Assembly: GCA_965206395.1 (NCBI GenBank)
Contig: CBDBJK010000032.1
Location: 62,001-126,000, forward strand
Length of the DNA: 64,000 nucleotides
Origin: CBDBJK01 sp965206395
GTDB taxonomy: Bacteria; Chloroflexota; Dehalococcoidia; Lucifugimonadales; CATOSD01
Direction: 5' to 3'
Numbering within the stretch: position 1 is the first letter of the stretch; each line of letters starts with the position of its first letter. Below the pieces are notes generated by a model, which saw only the letters and a list, made by a program, of their open reading frames with translations, was not told the DNA's origin and did no database searches. The position numbers and the translations under genes are program-made. Positions 51,499 through 58,031 of this stretch are shown one piece after another.

Positions 51499-51807
51499 GT
51501 GTGACCTCCTGTGTTGGCTTTTGCCGATATCAGTGTTGTGAATGGCTGACCTGCAAGGCAAGTCTGCCGGTCTGATTGAGAGTATTTTATGCTCGCAATA
51601 GGAGATTACGCAACACAGGCGTGGAATGAACTGGGTTTTTTGATGTACACTCGATACAAAAGCAGTAGTCTGTTAATGACTTAGATGAAGGCTCCTATCA
51701 TAACCTTAATCCCCTATCTAACTTTCCCTCTGAGGGGCGAGGACAGTCCCTTCCCTCTCTAGGGGAGGGTTGGGATGGGGGCAAAACCTTCGCAAACGGA
51801 GATATAG
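51499..51807 (+). other. intergenic region with G/C-tract inverted repeats
   Basis: Divergent promoter region. From 51724 to 51780 it holds overlapping short palindromes (CCCTCTGAGGGG and CCCTCTCTAGGGGAGGG, then TTGGGATGGGGG), resembling dispersed CCCTCTCC-type repeats. No gene seen. Confidence 0.4.
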
Positions 51808-52722
51808 ATGCCGAATCACCGACACCTGACCAGCACTCTTCAGCTTGACAGAACATGGATCGAGTCAGAGCTTTTTCCTCTCTGCGAAGAACTGCGTCAG
51901 CGAAAGCAGCCGAACTCGATTTTGAACGGGAGCGCGATCTACTGCCTGTTTTACGAGCCGAGCTTTTTGACCAGGACGTCCTTCGAGCGAGCCATCAGTC
52001 TTCTGGGCGGCACGGCGTACCACACAGAGGACGCTTCCCAATTTTTTCCGGTGAGGACGCCAAACTACATCGACAACATCATCAACATACTGGCTAGTCT
52101 GCACGTTGACCTGGTAGTGCTCAGAAGCAGCGATGCTGGAATCATGGAGAGGGCCGAGCTTACGGACGCCATGCCGGTCATCAGTGGCGGGAGCCTCGAC
52201 GATCATCCGACTCAAGCCCTGGCGGACATCTATACGTTGCACCGCGAGTTGGGCAAAGTAGACGGCATCCATGTAGCCATCGTCGGGCGGCTGGAGCATC
52301 GGAACGTCAACGCTCTCCTGAATGGGCTTTCGCTTTTTGAGAATGTGGGGGTCACCCTGATTCCGGTTAGCGGCAGTGTTGACCCCAAGGTTGCAGCCCA
52401 TTGCGAGAGTAGAGGAATGGAACTGGTCACCGCGAAGTCCATCGAGGCTGTGGCAGATGTTGACGCCATATACCTCAATGGGCCGCGCACGGTGGCGCAC
52501 GTCCAATTGCTCAGATCAAGGAACTCGCTGAACCTACGCATTGACGAGCAGTTCATGTCCATGCTAAAGCCGCACTGCGTCATTCTTGACCCGATGCAGC
52601 GCAGTGGCGACTTTTCCGTCGAGGTGCAAGACAAGCGGCTGGTGTTCTACAGCCAGGCGGAGAACGCTCTGTTCGTCAGGATGGCCGTCTTGTCGCAGGC
52701 GTTATCTGGCCGGAGCGCCTGA
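51808..52722 (+). CDS. aspartate/ornithine carbamoyltransferase-like paralogue with altered active-site motif
   Basis: A 304-residue protein with both halves of the ATCase/OTCase fold: carbamoyl-phosphate domain FYEPSFLTRTSFERAISLLG, SLDDHPTQALADIYTLHREL, then VAIVGRLEHRNVNALLNGLS and YLNGPRTV. The family motif S-T-R-T-R becomes S-F-L-T-R, losing the Arg equivalent to E. coli Arg54, and the Ser80/Lys84 loop is not recognisable (DASQFFPVRTPNYIDN), while H-P-T-Q and the LR of Arg105 remain. It is probably not a normal aspartate carbamoyltransferase. No pyr genes are near. Confidence 0.78.
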   Translation: MPNHRHLTSTLQLDRTWIESELFPLCEELRQRKQPNSILNGSAIYCLFYEPSFLTRTSFERAISLLGGTAYHTEDASQFFPVRTPNYIDNIINILASLHVDLVVLRSSDAGIMERAELTDAMPVISGGSLDDHPTQALADIYTLHRELGKVDGIHVAIVGRLEHRNVNALLNGLSLFENVGVTLIPVSGSVDPKVAAHCESRGMELVTAKSIEAVADVDAIYLNGPRTVAHVQLLRSRNSLNLRIDEQFMSMLKPHCVILDPMQRSGDFSVEVQDKRLVFYSQAENALFVRMAVLSQALSGRSA

Positions 52723-52753
52723 TCTCCGTTAATGCATCAGGTGGGGCAGGCAT

Positions 52754-53962
52754 TCAGGAGAACTTGCTTCTTACCAGACGCGTGAGGAACGGAGCGACGG
52801 CAGGGCCGAAGGAGCGTATCACGCGGCCCAACCTCTTGTGTCGGATGGCGTTCAGGATTAACCCGCTGTGCCAGTCGAACGAGAATTCGCGGTTGTTGAT
52901 TAGCTCGTCTTCCACTCCCTCGGACATGAACTCGCTGAGCAAACGCTCTACATGCTGGTCTCCGAGAGAGGCGTACATCATACGCGCGTAGTAGCCGATT
53001 CGCAGCTCTTTGCCTATGACGACCTTCCACTCCTTCTCGTAGCTTTTCAGCTTGCGCGCTCCGAAATCGCCTGCGATAATCGCTTCGTTGGCCGCCGCCG
53101 CCGCCATCTCGCCGGATAACTGGGCGTAGTAAATGCCTCCACCGGTCGTTGGTTTGACCTGTCCTGCCGCATCTCCGACGACCAGCACCCTGTCGCCATA
53201 CGTCTTTGGCGGGGGTTTCAACGGAATGCCCCATTGCCTGGGCTTCTCGATAACACTTCGCACCCTGCCGTTCTCTTTGAGGGTGTCGAGGAAGCTCTCC
53301 ATCTGTCCATTCAACTTTTGTTGAGAGACTATGCCCACCAACGCGCTGGAATTGGACCTCGGCACCAACCATCCGAATGAGCCGGGGGCTATCTTCTCAC
53401 CGAGATAGACCTCTGTGTCTTCAAGCTCGTTGACTTCGACCTCAGCCTGGTAGCCGATCATGTAGTCGCTTTGCCGCTCGTTGCGCAGGCCAACCATGCC
53501 GAGCAGCGGCGAGCCAAACCCACTGGCGATGACCACCATCTCGGCCTGCCAGCGATTCTGTCCCCCGTCGCCTGTGGTCGAGACAACGACGCCGCTCTCG
53601 GAGACCTCGATGTTCGACACTCGCGGGCCGATCTCGTAGTCTGCGCCCGCCTCGATAGCGCGCTCGGCCATAGAGTTGACATAGGCCACCCGGTCGATGA
53701 CAAAAGCCTGTGTGTCGTCTCTTACGATTCTGTATCTCTTGCCTTCTGGCGACACTATCGTGGCGGCCCTGGCCTCGTTGTAAATCAGAGATTCATCCGG
53801 CGGGAATCGATCTACGCATTCCAGCCCGATGATGCCAGTGCAAAGCTTGTCGCCTATGTTCTGACGCCAGTCCAGCGTTGCTACCCTGTAGCCCATATTG
53901 GAGAGCTTGAGGGCGGCGATGTTACCGGCAGGTCCGGCGCCGATTACGATGACATCGTGCAA
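52754..53962 (-). CDS. geranylgeranyl reductase-family FAD protein, 5' end displaced by IS630 element A copy 3
   Basis: FAD-dependent oxidoreductase: dinucleotide-binding HDVIVIGAGPAGNIAALKLS, TLDWRQNIGDKLCTGIIGLE (the CxG-type motif of the family), VLVVGDAAGQVKPTTGGGIYYAQLSGE, and a C-terminal helical part. This group saturates isoprenoid chains of archaeal-type or menaquinone/chlorophyll lipids. The frame extends past TTG 53962 to the IS end. Without the IS and one TA the gene starts at ATG 55243 and reads MKSRRKENFHLHDVIVIG (412 residues). Only a TTG start or an IS-borne promoter could now express it. Confidence 0.82.
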   Translation of the reverse strand: MHDVIVIGAGPAGNIAALKLSNMGYRVATLDWRQNIGDKLCTGIIGLECVDRFPPDESLIYNEARAATIVSPEGKRYRIVRDDTQAFVIDRVAYVNSMAERAIEAGADYEIGPRVSNIEVSESGVVVSTTGDGGQNRWQAEMVVIASGFGSPLLGMVGLRNERQSDYMIGYQAEVEVNELEDTEVYLGEKIAPGSFGWLVPRSNSSALVGIVSQQKLNGQMESFLDTLKENGRVRSVIEKPRQWGIPLKPPPKTYGDRVLVVGDAAGQVKPTTGGGIYYAQLSGEMAAAAANEAIIAGDFGARKLKSYEKEWKVVIGKELRIGYYARMMYASLGDQHVERLLSEFMSEGVEDELINNREFSFDWHSGLILNAIRHKRLGRVIRSFGPAVAPFLTRLVRSKFS

Positions 53963-53989
53963 ATGGAAATTCTCTTTGCGCCTAGTGGT

Positions 53990-54640
53990 TCAACGTTTTT
54001 GTATTGATGGGTAGAGTGACTTTAGCTTGATGCGCGCATCCTCGGTAGTGAAGCGCCAATCCACTCGTATCACATCCCGGTTGCGTTGATTCTGCCAAGC
54101 ATTGACCTCGCCGCGCAGGATGTCTTGATTGGCAATCCGTCGGTCCAGGCACTGTCGAGCCAGCACACCGATCTCTATCTCCGCCATATTCAACCAACTC
54201 CCGTGTTTGGGAGTGTAGTGTATCTCCAGTCGCTCAGCTATACGCCTCGCCTCAGCAGGCTCGAATGCCTCGTATAGCGAGGACAGCTTGTGAGTGTTGA
54301 GATTGTCCATTACCAGCACGATCCGGTCTCTGTCAGGGTAGTCCTCGTCGACCAGTTTCTTTATCACATGCGCCCAGTCCACCTTCGTGCGACGCTCTCT
54401 GACCTCGACTCGGCGCCATCCGTCCAACGGTGCAAACAGCATGAACAGGCTGCTCACTCCATTGCGCTCGTATTCGTAGTCGTATGCCGCCGATAAGCCG
54501 GGCGCTGCGGGACGCGGCACTCGCGTCTCCTTGACTTGCTGTTTGCTCGTCTCATCCATGCACACCAGAACCTCATTCCCATCGTACGGCCGTTGGTAGA
54601 CCTCCAGTACGTCTTCCATCACGTCTTCCATCGCGCACAC
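53990..54640 (-). CDS. IS630-type transposase OrfB (element A, copy 3)
   Basis: Protein identical to OrfB of copy 1, with an intact DDE triad. Confidence 0.87.
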   Translation of the reverse strand: MCAMEDVMEDVLEVYQRPYDGNEVLVCMDETSKQQVKETRVPRPAAPGLSAAYDYEYERNGVSSLFMLFAPLDGWRRVEVRERRTKVDWAHVIKKLVDEDYPDRDRIVLVMDNLNTHKLSSLYEAFEPAEARRIAERLEIHYTPKHGSWLNMAEIEIGVLARQCLDRRIANQDILRGEVNAWQNQRNRDVIRVDWRFTTEDARIKLKSLYPSIQKR

Positions 54641-55148
54641 AAACTCCGCGCTCTGACCGGGCGGGATGCACCAACTCTGCTTCAGCCACGGCTTCAGTTC
54701 GTTTTTTTTTAAGCGCCTGGCGAACCGTCTCGGTGCTAATGGTCCCGACTATCTCACACTCGACCAACTGGTCAGCCAACAGCTTCAGGGTCCAACTGGC
54801 ACGCCCCTCCGGCGGTTCCCCGCAGGCCATCGCTATCAACCGTGCTTCACCTTCGCCGTCCAGTCTCTTTTGACGCCGACGCAGTTGCTTTTTGCGATTC
54901 AGCGCAGACTCAACCCCCTCCTCCACACAGCGCTTGCGTATTCGCTCGACCGTTGACTGTCCCACACCGAGCGCGCTGGTGATGTCCGCGTCCTTCATTC
55001 CCCCGTCCGAGCGTGACTCATCGCTCATCAGCAGAATGCGCGCATGGGTCTGTTTGTACGCCGCAGCCCGACCGCGTGAGACCAAGGCGTTGAGTTCCTG
55101 TTGTTCGTCGGTAGTCAGTCTGATACGGTACTTCTTGGTAGACATCAT
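54573..55148 (-). CDS. IS630-type transposase OrfA (element A, copy 3)
   Basis: Same protein as copy 1 with Arg in ERIRKRC; A9 slippery run at 54702-54710. Confidence 0.87.
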   Translation of the reverse strand: MMSTKKYRIRLTTDEQQELNALVSRGRAAAYKQTHARILLMSDESRSDGGMKDADITSALGVGQSTVERIRKRCVEEGVESALNRKKQLRRRQKRLDGEGEARLIAMACGEPPEGRASWTLKLLADQLVECEIVGTISTETVRQALKKKRTEAVAEAELVHPARSERGVCVRDGRRDGRRTGGLPTAVRWE

Positions 55149-55310
55149 GGTTCCTCCTCGGTTCAACGTTACGATTGAACCCCCAAGAGGAACAATGACT
55201 ATCATGGTATTCATTTCAATGATGTTGGACCACTAGACTTCATTATCAGATTGATTTATACGCCATCTCGCCCGCAAGTTCAACGCCGCAGTGCGCTGAA
55301 CAATCGCTCT

Positions 55311-55541
55311 TCACTCGACCTTGACGCGACTTGCTCGATGCGTCTTAGCAAAGCGTTGCAACGCCACTAGCGACCACAAGGCCTCAATCACTATTATCGG
55401 ATATACTTCTGCGAGGCCGCTGTAAACGGACTTGGCCGCCGATGCGCCCGCGAAGACAAGGATAAACCAACTGGAGCGCGGTTCGAGCCAGTATGACAGG
55501 AGCATAATGGTGACGGCCGCAGAGCCAAAAGCAGTGAGCAT
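55311..55541 (-). CDS. small conserved-type membrane protein
   Basis: 76 residues. MLTAFGSAAVTIMLLSYWLE, then WFILVFAGASAAKSVYSGL and VYPIIVIEALWSLVALQRFA, giving three hydrophobic segments and a basic C-terminus. GAGGTAGAA lies just before the ATG at 55541; the longer frame reading upstream into the dehydratase gene is not used. The pattern (SYxLExRSxWFIL...EAxWxLVALxRF) is one I associate with a widespread uncharacterised small protein family. Probably transcribed with the dehydratase. Confidence 0.6.
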   Translation of the reverse strand: MLTAFGSAAVTIMLLSYWLEPRSSWFILVFAGASAAKSVYSGLAEVYPIIVIEALWSLVALQRFAKTHRASRVKVE

Positions 55542-55596
55542 TTCTACCTCGTTCGTAGCGGTCGAACGCAATCGCGGCATATACCAACGACCAACG

Positions 55597-55950
55597 TTAT
55601 TCTGACTCCATAGCCTGAACGAAAATCTCGTCGGTTTTCGAAGACATGATGAAGTCGTTGCGATGCAGCCCTCCGATTGCGTGCGTCCACCATTCGACAC
55701 CGACCTTTCCCCATTCGACTGTGAGGCGCGGGTGATGGCCTTCGGCCTCCGCAGCCTCGCCAACCTTCGCGGCGAAATCCATGGCGCCAGCAAAGCTGCG
55801 GAATTTGAAAGCGCGCTCCAGTCTCTTGATGCCGTCTGTTTCGGTAAGCTGCCATTCAGGAATCTGAGGCCGGAGCGTGGCTATCTCCTCGTCGGTGACT
55901 TTGGGAGAGTTCCTGCGGCAGGCTATGCATCTTTCTCGAACAAGCGTCAC
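55597..55950 (-). CDS. phhB: pterin-4a-carbinolamine dehydratase
   Basis: 117 residues: IPEWQLTETDGIKRLERAFK, FAGAMDFAAKVGEAAEAEGH and the active-site segment HHPRLTVEWGKVGVEWWTHA with TDEI near the C-terminus. It dehydrates 4a-hydroxy-tetrahydropterins and may act as a pterin recycling enzyme or, in bacteria without aromatic hydroxylases, in molybdopterin-related reactions. GTG 55950 is preferred since AGGAGG lies 6 bases before it; ATG 55965 would place that site inside the gene. A short Cys-x-x-Cys (RCIACRRN) precedes the domain. Confidence 0.88.
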   Translation of the reverse strand: MTLVRERCIACRRNSPKVTDEEIATLRPQIPEWQLTETDGIKRLERAFKFRSFAGAMDFAAKVGEAAEAEGHHPRLTVEWGKVGVEWWTHAIGGLHRNDFIMSSKTDEIFVQAMESE

Positions 55951-55965
55951 GATACTCCTCCTCAT

Positions 55966-56335
55966 GATGGTGATGAAAGCCGACTTGACGTGTCATCTAT
56001 TATCCCACCGCATAAGCACGTAGTTCAATAACACGCAGGCCATCGCAAGCATCGCTTCAGGTGGTGCATACTGGGTTGGGCAAACCGACGCGCAACTTCG
56101 ATGAATTAATAAGGGGGTATGCGTTCTCTACCGGAGTATTCGGATGACCTTGACAATGATGTGAGGCATGTCTACTGAGATGTGTGTGGAGGTATTGGCG
56201 GGCAGTGGTGCCGTTTGAGCGTCACTTCTGACGAAGTCCTCTGGTTCAACAAGAGAGGGTGTCAGTGTGCCAACTGCCCACGTTAAGGTTACAGAGACGG
56301 GGTGAATCCTTTGGGGACAGGGAGGTCAAAAGACG
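55966..56335 (+). other. intergenic region, no gene recognised
   Basis: About 370 bases upstream of the dehydratase, with no supported frame or RNA structure. Confidence 0.35.
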
Positions 56336-56572
56336 GTGAATAAACATCGCATCATGGAAGTGCGGCTTGAGATGGAACGACATATAGTGGATATGTTTGC
56401 AGCGCTGCCAAGCGATAAGGGAGGGCGAACATCAGACGGAAAACTAATTGCTCAGGTAATTAGTTATACCGATATTCCTGGTAATTTAGACGTTAATTTG
56501 AAGTCAGCGTTCAGCTCCTGGCCAGAAGGCGCAAAGGGGGTGAACGCTCAAAAAAGGAGGGGCGCATCATGA
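56336..56572 (+). CDS. doubtful short hypothetical protein
   Basis: 78 residues from GTG, MNKHRIMEVRLEMERHIVDM..., with no recognised family. Its stop lies inside the palindromic terminator of ftsZ. GGGAGG is about 12 bases upstream. May be spurious. Confidence 0.25.
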   Translation: MNKHRIMEVRLEMERHIVDMFAALPSDKGGRTSDGKLIAQVISYTDIPGNLDVNLKSAFSSWPEGAKGVNAQKRRGAS

Positions 56573-56584
56573 TGCGCCCCTCCA
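56551..56584 (-). terminator. rho-independent terminator of ftsZ
   Basis: Perfect 14-base palindrome arms GGAGGGGCGCATCA / TGATGCGCCCCTCC with essentially no loop, followed on the reverse strand by T6. It lies 20 bases after the ftsZ stop. Confidence 0.8.
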
Positions 56585-56603
56585 ATAGAAGCTAGGAAAA
56601 GCC

Positions 56604-57652
56604 TTATTTTTTCGAGCCTTTCTTGAACATATTCCAGGATCCGCTGCCGGTCAGACCATCTTGTTTCAGGCCTGTTGCTATCAAGGTGAGCTTCACTTCA
56701 TCTCCGAGGGTGTTGTCGATGGACATCCCAAAGTAAATGTCCGCGTCTTTCCTGACGGATTTTGAGATAAGCTCACCAGCGGCGTCGACTCCCCCAAGGG
56801 TAAGCTCATCGCCTCCCTTTACGGAGAACAGCACGCCCTTCGCGCCCTTTATGGACAAGTCTAGTAGTGGATATTCGCAACCGCTTGCTTCGCGGCCTCA
56901 AGTGCGCCCATATGACCGTGACCAACGCCCATCGCCATCAGCGCGCCGCCGGGGTGGGCCATGATAGACCTTACGTCGGCGAAGTCCACGTTGATCTCTC
57001 CAGGGACGTTGATAAGCTCTGAGACGCTCATGATTCCCTGGGTGACTACTTCGTCGGCCGTGTTGAACGCCTCTAGCATTCCGGCGTCGTGGTTCACGAA
57101 CTCCAGGAGGCGATCATTGTGAATAACAATCAGGTTGTCCAGATAAGGGCGCAGCCGGGCGACGCCCGCTATTGCCCTATCGAGTCTGCGGCGTCCCTCG
57201 AAAGAAAAGGGCGTGGTAACTACCCCTACGACGACAGCGCCCATCTCCTTCGCCATATTAGCCACGTATGGCGCGGCTCCTGTTCCGGTGCCGCCCCCCA
57301 TACCTGCGGTCACAAAGACAAGCTCGGCGTCCTTGAGCGACCTTCGCAATAGTGTGGACGATTCCTCGGCGGCCTTGGCACCCAGGTTTAGATCGCCACC
57401 AGCGCCCCAGCCGTGAGTTACCTTCTCGCCAATCTGGATTACCTCAGCCCCTTGAGAGACCGATTCCAATGACTTGATGTCTGTGTCGATTACGGCAAAC
57501 TCTACGCCGGGCACCCTTTTGAGGCTCAGCATCCTTCGGACACAGTTGCATCCGCCGCCGCCTACGCCCAGCACCTTTATTCTAGCCGGGGCGCGCTCCC
57601 AAGAAATCGGTTCCATTGCTCCGCCGTTAATAAGCTGCTGCTCAATAGTCAT
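56604..57652 (-). CDS. ftsZ: cell-division GTPase FtsZ, one-base frameshift
   Basis: Tubulin-fold GTPase that forms the division ring. Frame 1 has IKVLGVGGGGCNCVRRML, the signature GMGGGTGTGAAPYVANMA, TTPFSFEGRRRLDRA and MSVSELINVPGEINVDFADV; it stops after AVANIHY. A second frame continues LDLSIKGAKGVLFSVKGGDE and DEVKLTLIATGL. One added A near 56885 (AATAATCC for AATATCC) gives AVANNPLLDLSIKGAKG and 349 residues. The tail ends in WNMFKKGSKK with no clear FtsA-binding DxPxFxR peptide. ATG 57652 follows GGAGGAA. No ftsA or mraZ genes adjoin. A break in an essential gene suggests sequence error or a second ftsZ elsewhere. Confidence 0.88.
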
Positions 57653-58031
57653 GAGTGTTCCTCCATTTCCACCTTGAGTTTTCCTGAGCCTCTGCCTGTA
57701 AAAGGCCTTTTTATGTTGAACAAGTTCTGGGTTATTTAGAGATGCACATTCAAAATGATTGCCTGAGTATTGTTAAATATTAATCTCAGAATACAGAAAA
57801 AGGGAAGCGCCTCAACCTTGATATGCAACAACGCACCACGGCATGCGCGGTGGCGCGACAAATAGTGAGTTGTTCCTCTCAATTGAATGCGGGTTTACCT
57901 GCCACTAGTTATAGGAATGGCTTATCTTTCATATAAGTCTTAATTATGAATTTCAAACACGAATAAGGCTCTGAGAGCCAGAGAGGGATGCGCAGGCAGT
58001 CATCAGATTGTGGGAGCAGTGTTTGAGGTCT
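57653..58031 (+). other. intergenic region, no gene recognised
   Basis: About 380 AT-rich bases between the histidine kinase and ftsZ; should contain the ftsZ promoter (reverse strand). No RNA gene seen. Confidence 0.35.

Larger units (their letters stand above)
53985..55233 (-). mobile_element. IS630-family element A, copy 3 (1249 bp)
   Basis: As copy 1, with TA at 53983-53984 and 55234-55235. It is inserted within the third codon of the geranylgeranyl-reductase-family gene, in the same orientation. Confidence 0.92.

Noticed and set aside
51724..51780. CCCTC/GAGGG palindromes as an origin or terminator
   Set aside because: No T-tract, DnaA-box cluster or convergent gene ends; better described as short G/C-tract repeats in a divergent promoter region.
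1460..55233. Three IS630-A copies as ends of a composite transposon carrying catabolic genes
   Set aside because: Each copy has its own TA duplication and the spans (41 and 9 kb) contain unrelated units, so independent insertions are simpler.
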